DNA from: Kluyvera ascorbata ATCC 33433
GTDB lineage: Bacteria > Pseudomonadota > Gammaproteobacteria > Enterobacterales > Enterobacteriaceae
NCBI RefSeq assembly: GCF_000735365.1
Contig: NZ_JMPL01000010.1
Span: 1 to 64,000, forward strand
Direction of reading: 5' to 3'
DNA: 64,000 bases
Part shown: positions 30,031 through 37,101 of the stretch, in pieces
Position numbering within the stretch: position 1 is the first letter of the stretch
How the letters are laid out: every line of letters starts with the position of its first letter
The notes under the pieces: model-generated
Told to the model about the DNA's origin: nothing
Seen by the model: only the letters and a program-made list of their open reading frames with translations
The model's database searches: none
Program-made: the position numbers and the translations under genes

Positions 30031-30723
30031 ATGTACAACAATAATGAGGTTATCAGTTACCTACAAGCCAACAAAATTCTTGCACTGAAGCTCGAGCATG
30101 CTGTTTCAGCCGTCGGAGAACAGGTCAGAAATCAGGTTGATATATTAGGTAAGGGGACGACCCGTCTGCTGTATTACACGTCTTGTTTCACCGATGAATA
30201 TAACGATGTTTGCCAGCAGCAAAAGACAGAAGATCTGCGTTTTAGAAATGCAGTTATTCGAATTATTCAGCATGGTGATGTTGTCTATGAAATGCTTCGA
30301 ATCTACTTTGAAGAAATGTTGAAATACAAAACCAATGCTCAGTTAGAGCATATTAAAAAATTACTTATGGCAGTGAATATCCATATAGCTGCTAGCTCCC
30401 TTACAGGTGCAGGGTATGCTTTAGCGGTTGCTACCAGCGTTCGTATTGGATTGAATTTAAGTATACAACTCAGTGCCCTTACGGGACGTGCTGCGGGCAC
30501 GGTTGCTGGAGTTGTTGCTACATATGGCCTGGTTCAGAAAGCGGCGGATAGTGCCCATCGTTTACATGTCCAATACCCAGCCTATTACTCAGGACTTTAC
30601 ATGCAACAACTAGAAATGATGTATTTCCTGATTGAACCAACATTTGAGCGTGCAGGCGCACTAGAAGCGCAATGGTCATCTGATTCCAATATAGCAAACA
30701 TCATCACCCGGATGATCCGATAA
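30031..30723 (+). CDS. Putative membrane-active type VI secretion effector
   Basis: I do not recognise the 230-residue sequence. It has a soluble, mostly helical N-terminal half (1-110), then a long hydrophobic stretch (about 112-150: LLMAVNIHIAASSLTGAGYA, AVATSVRIGLNLSIQLSAL) and a small-residue Gly/Ala zipper segment (152-168: GRAAGTVAGVVATYGLV), then a polar C-terminal tail. There is no signal peptide. This shape, followed by tiny membrane proteins and an hcp gene, resembles ion-selective pore-forming T6SS effectors such as Ssp6 of Serratia (about 223 residues) with its membrane immunity protein. The region is AT-rich relative to its neighbours, suggesting transfer. The effector role is inference. 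Confidence 0.6.
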   Translation: MYNNNEVISYLQANKILALKLEHAVSAVGEQVRNQVDILGKGTTRLLYYTSCFTDEYNDVCQQQKTEDLRFRNAVIRIIQHGDVVYEMLRIYFEEMLKYKTNAQLEHIKKLLMAVNIHIAASSLTGAGYALAVATSVRIGLNLSIQLSALTGRAAGTVAGVVATYGLVQKAADSAHRLHVQYPAYYSGLYMQQLEMMYFLIEPTFERAGALEAQWSSDSNIANIITRMIR

Positions 30724-30725
30724 CC

Positions 30726-30914
30726 ATGATTCAATCAATAAAAAAATTTCTACTGTGGCAACTCAGATTTTTATCATCGCTTTATGGTCCGGTGATTTTC
30801 ACGGTTATTTTTGCTCTACTTCAGGGGCATTTTTTCCCTGACAGCCCTATCTGGCCTATAGGACTATTCGCCATAGTTATGGTATTTATTTTTACACGTT
30901 ACTGTAAATGGTGA
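30726..30914 (+). CDS. Putative immunity protein 1, two-helix membrane protein
   Basis: The 62-residue protein has two hydrophobic helices (about 19-37 and 43-58) split by a short loop FFPDSPIWPIG; the N terminus is basic (QSIKKFLLWQLRF). It starts 2 bases after the effector stop, with the ribosome site CGGATG inside the effector's last codons. Together with the paralogue at 31000 it fits a membrane-embedded immunity protein that blocks a pore-forming effector. No known family was recognised. Confidence 0.6.
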   Translation: MIQSIKKFLLWQLRFLSSLYGPVIFTVIFALLQGHFFPDSPIWPIGLFAIVMVFIFTRYCKW

Positions 30915-31003
30915 GAGCGTGAAGATCGCAGTTATTTAAATTACAATGGGTATCGGATGATGAGATTGTAGATATTATTATCAGGATGATTAGATATCCA
31001 TGA
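30915..31003 (+). pseudogene. 3' remnant of a second effector gene
   Basis: From 30944 the frame reads QWVSDDEIVDIIIRMIR, clearly related to the last residues of the upstream effector, QWSSDSNIANIITRMIR. Upstream, GAGCGTG at 30915-30921 matches the effector's codons for E-R before its own QW, but the distance differs so the frame is broken. The remnant ends at TGA 31001-31003, overlapping the second immunity gene's ATG, just as the full effector abuts the first. It shows that a second effector-immunity unit once stood here and lost nearly all of its effector. Confidence 0.75.
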
Positions 31004-31185
31004 TGAATATCATTAAAAGATTGATCGGGCGAATATTAAGATCATTGATATTGATGTACAGACCTGCCGTAGTGACGGTTTTATTTGCAATTGTCCTTTT
31101 CCAAATTTTCCCTGACGGGCCAATATGGCCTGTCCCCATATTCTGCATTTTTGCGATCGTTGTTTTTTATCGGTATATGAAATAA
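31000..31185 (+). CDS. Putative immunity protein 2 (orphan paralogue)
   Basis: The 61-residue protein is a paralogue of the 62-residue one upstream: same two-helix layout, basic N terminus (NIIKRLIGRILR) and the shared loop IFPDGPIWPV, with aligned residues such as Y-x-P-x(3)-T-V and a final RYxK. Its cognate effector survives only as a 3' remnant, so it now acts, if at all, as an orphan immunity protein against a related toxin. The AGGA used for translation lies in that remnant. A start at the next codon (31003) is equally possible. Confidence 0.6.
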   Translation: MMNIIKRLIGRILRSLILMYRPAVVTVLFAIVLFQIFPDGPIWPVPIFCIFAIVVFYRYMK

Positions 31186-31233
31186 TAATATTAAAAGATA
31201 GCATTATCTTAAATTTATATATAAGGGAATTCT

Positions 31234-31713
31234 ATGTCTGCACCCGCGCATTTATGGCTTGAAGATGAAAATGGTTCGCCGATCGTTGGTAGTTGTTTAA
31301 TACCACTTCGTCTGGGGTCTATAGAGTTAAAATCATTTTCTCACGGTGTAACTATCCCGGTAGATCCAAACTGGGGAAAGCTAACAGGAACGCGCGTCCA
31401 TCGCCCCATCACGGTAGTGAAGGAATTTGACCAAACGACACCTATTCTGTATCGCGCCGTATGCGAGGGCCGAACACTGAAAAAAGCAATAATCAAGATG
31501 TATCGAATACTGGAGTCGGGCATTGAGTCTGAATATTTCAATATCATCCTGGAAAACGTCAAACTCACGACGCTTTCCCCTTACCTTGCCCCTAATGGCA
31601 TGAGTAGCACCCATCTTGAAACGCTCGAGTTGCGTTATGAGGCAATTACCTGGAAGTATACCGAGGGTAATATTATTTATCGCGATGTATGGAACGATCG
31701 TTGTTGTGCTTGA
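31234..31713 (+). CDS. Hcp-family type VI secretion tube protein (TssD), orphan
   Basis: The 159-residue protein has Hcp-family features: an N-terminal HLWLEDENGSPIVGSC, SFSHGVTIPV, RVHRPITVVKEFDQTTPILYRAV in the middle, and a late LETLELRYEAITWKY strand. Hcp hexamers stack into the T6SS inner tube and can carry small effectors in their lumen. No other T6SS structural gene is in the window, so it is an auxiliary hcp that needs a main T6SS locus elsewhere. It lies 48 bases after immunity 2 with its own AAGGGA site and possibly its own promoter in the AT-rich gap. Confidence 0.88.
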   Translation: MSAPAHLWLEDENGSPIVGSCLIPLRLGSIELKSFSHGVTIPVDPNWGKLTGTRVHRPITVVKEFDQTTPILYRAVCEGRTLKKAIIKMYRILESGIESEYFNIILENVKLTTLSPYLAPNGMSSTHLETLELRYEAITWKYTEGNIIYRDVWNDRCCA

Positions 31714-31729
31714 GTAAACATGGTCAATG

Positions 31730-32099
31730 AATTTGAATGATGACAACAAATTCTTCCGCTTTTCGTTGAACGATGTGAGGACTATTATTTATCACATCAA
31801 GGCAACACGCCTTACACAAACAATCAACTTAAAGGGTTTATATCATGAAAAGCATCAAAAATTTTGTCGCAATTATCGCTCTTGCCGCTTCTTTCGGTAC
31901 TTTCGCAGCTCAGACCGTGACCGCAACCGCCTCTACCATTGACGGTGCAGAAGCGAAAATTGCAGCTCAGGCTGAACAGGCTGGTGCAAGCTCCTACAAA
32001 ATTACCCAGGCTTATTCCGGTAACCGCGTGCACATGACCGCTGAACTGAACAAATAAGCTTAAGCAACTGTAGAAAGAGCGCCCCAGGGCGCTTTTTTC
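31730..32099 (+). repeat. Direct repeat copy 2 (DUF1471 gene with its promoter and terminator)
   Basis: This is the second copy of the 29414-29788 segment, beginning AATTTGAATGATGACAAC 17 bases after the hcp stop. Differences from copy 1 are scattered single bases. Recombination between the copies would remove exactly 2,316 bases, leaving one DUF1471 gene. Confidence 0.9.
31845..32057 (+). CDS. DUF1471 (YdgH/BhsA/McbA-like) periplasmic protein, copy 2
   Basis: This 70-residue precursor is identical to copy 1 except at residues 6 (N for T) and 10 (I for V), both within the signal peptide, so the mature proteins are identical. It keeps its upstream region (GATGTGAGGACTATTATTTATC) and a GAGCGCCC/GGGCGC terminator at 32076-32098. 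The near identity over noncoding DNA too points to recent duplication or ongoing gene conversion. Confidence 0.92.
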   Translation: MKSIKNFVAIIALAASFGTFAAQTVTATASTIDGAEAKIAAQAEQAGASSYKITQAYSGNRVHMTAELNK

Positions 32100-32118
32100 G
32101 TTTTAGCAGTAGGCCGGA

Positions 32119-32442
32119 TTAGTTGATACCTGCCAGACGCAGCAGTGCGGTAACTACCGCAGCAGCAATAATCACGACGATAAGCGGCGCTTTGCGCCAG
32201 GCCAGAAATACCGCAAAACCTACCCCCAGCACGCGCGCCGCACCGGAGAAATGCTCCCCCTCATAAAACGTAGTCGCCAGCGCAACGGAAAAGAGCAGCA
32301 CCGTGGCGGCATCGGAAAGTAGCGCCTGCGAGCGCTCGGAAAAGGCCAGGCGATTACCCAGCTTCGCGCCGCCAAGACGCATCAGATAGGTCCCCACGGA
32401 AAGAATGGCGATTCCGGCGATAAACAGCGTCATGTTACCCAT
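32119..32442 (-). CDS. AzlD-family branched-chain amino acid exporter, small subunit
   Basis: The 107-residue protein has four hydrophobic segments (MTLFIAGIAILSVGTYLMRL, TVLLFSVALATTFY, VLGVGFAVFLAWR, VVIIAAAVVTALLRLAGIN), the pattern of AzlD/YgaH. With AzlC it forms an exporter for branched-chain or related amino acids. Its ATG overlaps the azlC stop. It is convergent with DUF1471 copy 2. Confidence 0.88.
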   Translation of the reverse strand: MGNMTLFIAGIAILSVGTYLMRLGGAKLGNRLAFSERSQALLSDAATVLLFSVALATTFYEGEHFSGAARVLGVGFAVFLAWRKAPLIVVIIAAAVVTALLRLAGIN

Positions 32443-33104
32443 TATTTTTTCCTCGCCAGCAGGCCAAACAGTGAGAGCAGAACCGGCAGCCCAACCGGCG
32501 CGAACGGTACAGCGGCAAGCGATAGCGCCGCGCCGCTGCAGGCGCGGATAAGCGTGGTGCGATTTTTAAAGGCCGGGATCACCAGCGCCAGCAGAATGGC
32601 CGGGAATACGGCATCCAGCCCGATGGTTTCTGGTGCGGGCAATAATCTCCCGACTGCTGCGCCAAAAAGTGCTCCGAGCGGCCAGAAGAGTGCGACGCCA
32701 AGACCACAGAGCCAGAAAGCGGCTTTGCGCTGTTCAGGGGTGGGTTGCGATAAGCCAAAGACCACGCTTTCGTCGTTCATGATATGGCAGCCAATAAAAC
32801 TGGCGGCGCGTTTGCCCACCAGGTCACGCACCGTCACGCCAAAAGGAATATGACGAGCGTTGACTAACAGACCCGCCGCCGCCGCGGCCAACGGGTTTCC
32901 GCCGCTGGCAACAATGCCGATAAACATAAATTCTGACGCCCCCGCGAGGACGGAGACCGAGAGCAGCAGCGGTACCCACAGCGGGAAGCCGTACGCCATT
33001 GCTAGCGAACCATAAGAGACGCCGACTACGCCGACAGCGAGACAAACAAGAAAGACGGCCTTAATTGTGCTGCCTTTCAGACAGGAGAACATTTTTAATG
33101 ACAT
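32442..33104 (-). CDS. AzlC-family branched-chain amino acid exporter, large subunit
   Basis: The 220-residue membrane protein has the AzlC/YgaZ pattern: FMFIGIVASGGNPLAAAAAG, VNARHIPFGVTV and HIMNDESVVFG are the conserved blocks. It pairs with the AzlD subunit. It is divergent from an XRE-cupin regulator, the usual partner, with palindromic sites in the gap. A start at 33092 (MFSCLKG) is possible; neither start has a strong ribosome site. The transported substrate is inferred from the family only. Confidence 0.88.
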   Translation of the reverse strand: MSLKMFSCLKGSTIKAVFLVCLAVGVVGVSYGSLAMAYGFPLWVPLLLSVSVLAGASEFMFIGIVASGGNPLAAAAAGLLVNARHIPFGVTVRDLVGKRAASFIGCHIMNDESVVFGLSQPTPEQRKAAFWLCGLGVALFWPLGALFGAAVGRLLPAPETIGLDAVFPAILLALVIPAFKNRTTLIRACSGAALSLAAVPFAPVGLPVLLSLFGLLARKK

Positions 33105-33115
33105 CGAATTTTACC

Positions 33116-33181
33116 ATATCGAACGATATATCCATTATAATGAACGAATCAGTGTGGTAGTTCAAGATGAACGTTTCGTTC
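33116..33181. promoter_or_regulatory. Putative operators between azlC and its regulator
   Basis: Two dyads share the word CGAACGA or CGTTC: ATATCG-AA-CGATAT at 33116-33129 and GAACG-TTT-CGTTC at 33169-33181, with a further TGAACGAATC at 33141-33150. Their position between divergent azlC and the XRE-cupin gene suggests operators for that regulator, controlling both directions. Confidence 0.6.
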
Positions 33182-33206
33182 GATAAATAAAACGATGGAG
33201 TTGTGT

Positions 33207-33755
33207 ATGACACAGCCAATCAGCGTGATTGCTCAAAGCCTGGTACGTGAGCGCGCAAGAACCGGATTATCTCTGGCCGAAATCGCCCGTCGCGCCGGTA
33301 TTGCCAAATCAACGCTTTCGCAGCTTGAGGCCGGGAACGGTAACCCTAGCCTGGAAACTTTATGGGCACTTTGTGTCGCGCTGGATATTCCTTTTGCCCG
33401 TCTGCTTGAGCCGCAGCCCAACAAAACCCAGGTGATCCGCCGGGGTGAGGGGACGAAGGTGATTGCCGAGCAGGCCAACTATCAGGCCACATTACTCGCG
33501 ACCTGCCCACCGGGCGCGCGCCGCGATATCTATCTGCTGACGACGCAGCCTGGTGCAGACCGTATCTCGCAGCCGCACCCGCCTGGTTCAATTGAGCATA
33601 TTGTTGTCACGCAGGGCCGAGCACTGGTTGGCCTGACCGCAGCGCCGGAAGAGCTGAATGCGGGCGATTACATCTGCTATCCCGCTGATGAGCCACATCT
33701 TTTTAAAGCGCTGGAGCCGGATACGCTGGCGATTCTGGTCGCGGAGCAGAACTGA
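33207..33755 (+). CDS. XRE-cupin transcriptional regulator
   Basis: The 182-residue protein joins an N-terminal XRE helix-turn-helix (about 8-62: TGLSLAEIARRAGIAKSTLS, QLEAGNGNPSLETLWAL) to a C-terminal cupin (about 100-178: PGSIEHIVVTQGRALVGL, LNAGDYICYPADEPHLFKAL). Such regulators sense a small ligand through the cupin; next to azlCD they probably control amino-acid export. The start at 33207 is preferred because GGAG ends 6 bases before it. A terminator follows directly. Confidence 0.9.
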   Translation: MTQPISVIAQSLVRERARTGLSLAEIARRAGIAKSTLSQLEAGNGNPSLETLWALCVALDIPFARLLEPQPNKTQVIRRGEGTKVIAEQANYQATLLATCPPGARRDIYLLTTQPGADRISQPHPPGSIEHIVVTQGRALVGLTAAPEELNAGDYICYPADEPHLFKALEPDTLAILVAEQN

Positions 33756-33761
33756 AAGTGG

Positions 33762-33798
33762 ATAGATGCAGATATATATAATTCTGCATCTATTTTTT
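33762..33798 (+). terminator. Terminator after the XRE-cupin gene
   Basis: Perfect 11-base arms ATAGATGCAGA/TCTGCATCTAT flank an AT loop and are followed by TTTTTT. Confidence 0.88.
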
Positions 33799-34110
33799 AA
33801 AATCATAACATCAAAATAATATTTAATTTTTATTTGTTTATATATCTTATATTTTGGATTTATAGTTTATCCTGCTATTATTATTTTATCTTCCATCAAT
33901 GTTATCTCGCTCACGATCTTTTCATTCCCCTTATTTACGCGCTAAAAATTATTAGCTAGTGTTCGTGTGCCTGCTAAGAAATGTAATTTCTCTTTAGAAT
34001 GTATTCATTCTGGTAAGGGAATTATAAAAACATTCATCACTATTATATAAGTGCGCATGAAATCTCTTTTGGGGTTTCCAGGTTATTCTTTATTTCAAGG
34101 AAAGTGAATA
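33799..34110 (+). promoter_or_regulatory. AT-rich upstream region of the porin gene
   Basis: This 312-base stretch has no ORF and is very AT-rich, with long runs such as TTTATTTGTTTATATATC. It resembles an H-NS-bound upstream region. Several -10-like sequences occur, for example TATTAT at 34040, but no single promoter stands out. AAGGA at 34099-34103 is the porin's ribosome site. Confidence 0.4.
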
Positions 34111-35463
34111 ATGAAGAAAACGACATTAGCTGTCGCTATTGGATTATTATTAGTGGCTAATACTAGTTTTGCTAAAACAACGAAAATGACGTTGGAGCAG
34201 CGACTGGAACAGTTAGAATCCCGTCTGGAAGCAGCAGAAAACCGGGCCGATCGGGCTGAGCAAAAAGTCCAGGATTTGCAGGTACAGCAGGCCGCTGAAA
34301 TTAAAGAAATTAAAGCTGCTCAGGGCAATACGCCGGTGAACGGTGAAACGAGAGTGGAAGAAACCAGGAAAAATGCGGCCACACCTAATCTTGTTTTGAG
34401 CGGCTATGGCGATCTCAAAATCTACGGTGACGTTGAATTCAATATGGATGGCGAAAGCCGCCGCGGTACGCTGAGCAAACTTAATGAAGATCACTCCATT
34501 GGAACATGGGATATGGACGGTCGTATCCTGATTGGTTTTGATGGGGTGCGTAAGATGAGTAACGGTCAGTTCGCTGGCTTCTCTATACAACCGTTGGCCG
34601 ATATGTATGGCACCATGAATCTTGATGATGCGCGCTTCAATTTCGGCCAGGAAAATGACTGGAAAGTGGAAGTCGGTCGTTTCGAAGCTTTCGATATGTT
34701 CCCACTGAATCAGGATACCTTTGTCGAGCATTCGGGGAATACAGCTAATGATCTGTATACCGATGGTCAGGGTTACATCTATATGATGAAAGAAGGCCGC
34801 GGTCGTTCCGATGCGGGTGGTAATTTCCTGATGAGTAAGCAGGTAGATGACTGGTACTTCGAACTTAACTCGCTGATTGAAGACGGTACTACTCTTTTTT
34901 CTGACGGCGATAACGTGAATGTAGACGGTCGTACCTATCACGGTCGTAAGATGGAACAGGATAAAAACGTCGTCTATCTGCGTCCGGTTGTGAACTGGAA
35001 GCCAACATCTGAGCTTTCTTTCTCCGCGGCAATGGAATCGAACGTGGTGAACAACGCTTACGGTTATACCAACAGCAAAGGCGAGTTTGTCGATCAGTCT
35101 GACCGTACCGGCTATGGTTTAACCATGACCTGGGATACCACTAAAGGTGACCCGGATAATGGCGTTATCTTTAACCTGAACACTGCCTATCTGGACGCCA
35201 CTAACGAAGATGACTTTACTGCGGCCACTAATATCTGGTGGAAAAATGTTGAAGTGGGTTATATCTACGCACACAATAAAATTAGCGATTTTGCGGGTGT
35301 AGTCTGTGATAACAACTGCATTATTCAGGAAGAAGGCACTTACGATATTCATACAGTCCATGCGTCATATTGGATTAAAAACGTAATGAATATGGAGAAC
35401 TTTAATATTTATCTGGGGACTTATTATTCTAAAATCCAGAGTGATGAAAAAGTCATCCTCTGA
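34111..35463 (+). CDS. Carbohydrate-type outer membrane porin, C terminus lost by frameshift
   Basis: As read, 450 residues: signal peptide (MKKTTLAVAIGLLLVANTSFA), periplasmic coiled coil (about 27-70, EQRLEQLESRLEAAENRADR) like those of ScrY and RafY, then a beta-barrel (about 92-450) rich in alternating strands. The frame ends in KVIL-TGA, but the next frame continues DDDRYGARVRFKYYF and stops at 35507-35509, a perfect porin C terminus ending in Phe. Dropping one A from the AAAAA run at 35447-35451 restores it (465 residues). Without the last strand BAM-dependent insertion should fail. The gene converges on the rhamnose operon, so a role in rhamnose-containing saccharide uptake is possible but unproven. 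I do not recognise the exact family. Confidence 0.75.
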   Translation: MKKTTLAVAIGLLLVANTSFAKTTKMTLEQRLEQLESRLEAAENRADRAEQKVQDLQVQQAAEIKEIKAAQGNTPVNGETRVEETRKNAATPNLVLSGYGDLKIYGDVEFNMDGESRRGTLSKLNEDHSIGTWDMDGRILIGFDGVRKMSNGQFAGFSIQPLADMYGTMNLDDARFNFGQENDWKVEVGRFEAFDMFPLNQDTFVEHSGNTANDLYTDGQGYIYMMKEGRGRSDAGGNFLMSKQVDDWYFELNSLIEDGTTLFSDGDNVNVDGRTYHGRKMEQDKNVVYLRPVVNWKPTSELSFSAAMESNVVNNAYGYTNSKGEFVDQSDRTGYGLTMTWDTTKGDPDNGVIFNLNTAYLDATNEDDFTAATNIWWKNVEVGYIYAHNKISDFAGVVCDNNCIIQEEGTYDIHTVHASYWIKNVMNMENFNIYLGTYYSKIQSDEKVIL

Positions 35464-35516
35464 TGACGATCGCTACGGCGCACGTGTCCGCTTCAAATAC
35501 TATTTCTAAAAATGGA

Positions 35517-35545
35517 AAAGGCCTCTGGATACAGAGGCCTTTTTA
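35517..35545. terminator. Bidirectional terminator between porin and rhaM
   Basis: AAAAGGCCTCTG-GATA-CAGAGGCCTTTTT has an A run on the left and a T run on the right, so it can stop both the porin and the rha operon transcripts. Confidence 0.92.
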
Positions 35546-35571
35546 TATGGCACGGTATACAAACCGTTTAT

Positions 35572-35886
35572 TTATTCCAGATAAAACACTTCTTTCAATT
35601 CTGCGCTTACCGGGCTGTTATCCGGGTTAGACGGCATCACGTCGGTCATGTGCTTCCACCAACGCTGGCACACCTCGGTGTTCGCCACCGCGTTCCAGCG
35701 ATCTTCGGACTCAATCTCTACGGTTGCAAACAGCAGGTTACGTTCTTTATCGAGATAAATCGCGTAATGGTGAGCGCCGTGTGCTTTTAGCACGGCTTCC
35801 AGCTCCGGCCAGATTGGGCTGTGGCGACGTTGGTACTCTTCGTGTGCGTTGGCGTTCACCTGCATCACAAAGGCTTTACGGATCAT
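35572..35886 (-). CDS. rhaM: L-rhamnose mutarotase
   Basis: RhaM (104 residues, the E. coli length) interconverts alpha and beta anomers of L-rhamnose so that the isomerase gets its substrate. The start [22 protein letters not shown] and the block [25 protein letters not shown] are diagnostic, with the catalytic histidine in NAHEEY. It overlaps the dehydrogenase stop by 3 bases (its ATG runs into that gene's TGA) and is the last gene of the rha operon. Confidence 0.97.
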   Translation of the reverse strand: MIRKAFVMQVNANAHEEYQRRHSPIWPELEAVLKAHGAHHYAIYLDKERNLLFATVEIESEDRWNAVANTEVCQRWWKHMTDVMPSNPDNSPVSAELKEVFYLE

Positions 35887-37031
35887 AAGGCCTCCAGGTA
35901 CAGCTCGCGAACTTCATCGCGGCTGGCGGTTCGCGGGTTGCAAGGCGCACATGGGTCGGCCAGCGCTTTATCCAGCCAGCCTTCGATATCAGCTTTGGTC
36001 ACGCCGAGTTTGCTGAACCCTTCAGGAATGCCCACGCGAGCGCTGAGTTTACGGATGGCGGCGATCGCCTCCATGCTCGCAACTTCATCGCTCATGTTGC
36101 GGGTATCAACGCCCATCGCCTGCGCCACGCGGGCAAAGCGCGCTACGGCGTTCGGGCGGTTAAAGTTCTCGATGATTGGCAGCAGAATAGCGTTACACAC
36201 GCCGTGCGGCAGGTTGTGCGTGGCACCCGGCTGATGCGCCAGCGCGTGTACTAAACCCAGACCGGCGCTGTTAAACGCCATGCCCGCCAGATACTGGCCA
36301 AATGCCATCTGCTCGCGAGCTTCCAGGTTGTGACCCTCGTCGACGGCTTTCGGCAGCCACAGAGTAATAAGGCGAATGGCTTCGAGCGCGTTGGCATCGG
36401 TCAGCGGGTGTGCGCCGACGGAGACATACGCTTCAACCGCGTGAGTCAGCGCGTCCATGCCAGTGGCGGCGGTGACGGAAGCCGGAATATCGAGCATCAC
36501 GCTGGCATCGTCAACGGCGATGTCCGGAATGATGTTGGAATCGATAATCACCTCTTTCACCTGGCGCGCGGAATCGATGATCACCGCATTGCTGGTCATT
36601 TCTGCGGCAGTACCGGCGGTGGTATTGATCGCCACCAGATGGACGCCCGCATTCAGCACTTTGCCGACGCCAGAGTACGCGGTTGACGGACCAAGGTTGG
36701 CGGTCAGGATCTTAATCGCTTTCGCCGTGTCGATTGGACTGCCGCCGCCGAAGGCGATGATGTAGTCACAGTTTTCGGCCTGATAGGCGGCAAAGCCTTT
36801 TTGCACCAGCTCTTCGGTTGGGTTCGGGAAAACCTCATCGAACAGGTGATAAGACATTTTATGCTCGTCCAGCGCGGTGAACAGGCTCTCCAGCAGGCCC
36901 ATTTTCACCAGTTGGCCGTCGGTGACGATCAGCGCTTTTCCCCATTGCTTACCGGCAACCAGGTTGACCATATCACCAATGGCGCCCGCGCCGTGCAGGC
37001 TGATTTTTGGCAGTGCTAACATAAAACTCAT
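35883..37031 (-). CDS. Iron-dependent alcohol dehydrogenase, probable lactaldehyde reductase
   Basis: This 382-residue protein is a group III (Fe-type) alcohol dehydrogenase. The NAD loop is [11 protein letters not shown] (95-105) and the metal ligands D193, H197, H262 and H276 are all in place ([33 protein letters not shown]). It is closer in sequence to YiaY-type enzymes than to E. coli FucO. Its position in the rha operon argues that it reduces L-lactaldehyde from RhaD to 1,2-propanediol under anaerobic conditions. AGGAG lies 8 bases before the ATG. Confidence 0.88.
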   Translation of the reverse strand: MSFMLALPKISLHGAGAIGDMVNLVAGKQWGKALIVTDGQLVKMGLLESLFTALDEHKMSYHLFDEVFPNPTEELVQKGFAAYQAENCDYIIAFGGGSPIDTAKAIKILTANLGPSTAYSGVGKVLNAGVHLVAINTTAGTAAEMTSNAVIIDSARQVKEVIIDSNIIPDIAVDDASVMLDIPASVTAATGMDALTHAVEAYVSVGAHPLTDANALEAIRLITLWLPKAVDEGHNLEAREQMAFGQYLAGMAFNSAGLGLVHALAHQPGATHNLPHGVCNAILLPIIENFNRPNAVARFARVAQAMGVDTRNMSDEVASMEAIAAIRKLSARVGIPEGFSKLGVTKADIEGWLDKALADPCAPCNPRTASRDEVRELYLEAL

Positions 37032-37101
37032 GGTGTTTCTCCTTAAATACCTAACTTATGAAATCCTGTTTTCCCCTCATCCTGTGGGGTGAGGAGCATC
37101 T

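Noticed and set aside
29401-32100. The direct repeats as an insertion sequence or composite transposon
   Set aside because: The repeats carry a DUF1471 gene and no transposase or terminal inverted repeats; homologous recombination is the simpler explanation.
35883-37031. Naming the dehydrogenase fucO outright
   Set aside because: The protein is closer to YiaY-type iron dehydrogenases than to E. coli FucO; only the context supports lactaldehyde reduction, so no symbol is given.
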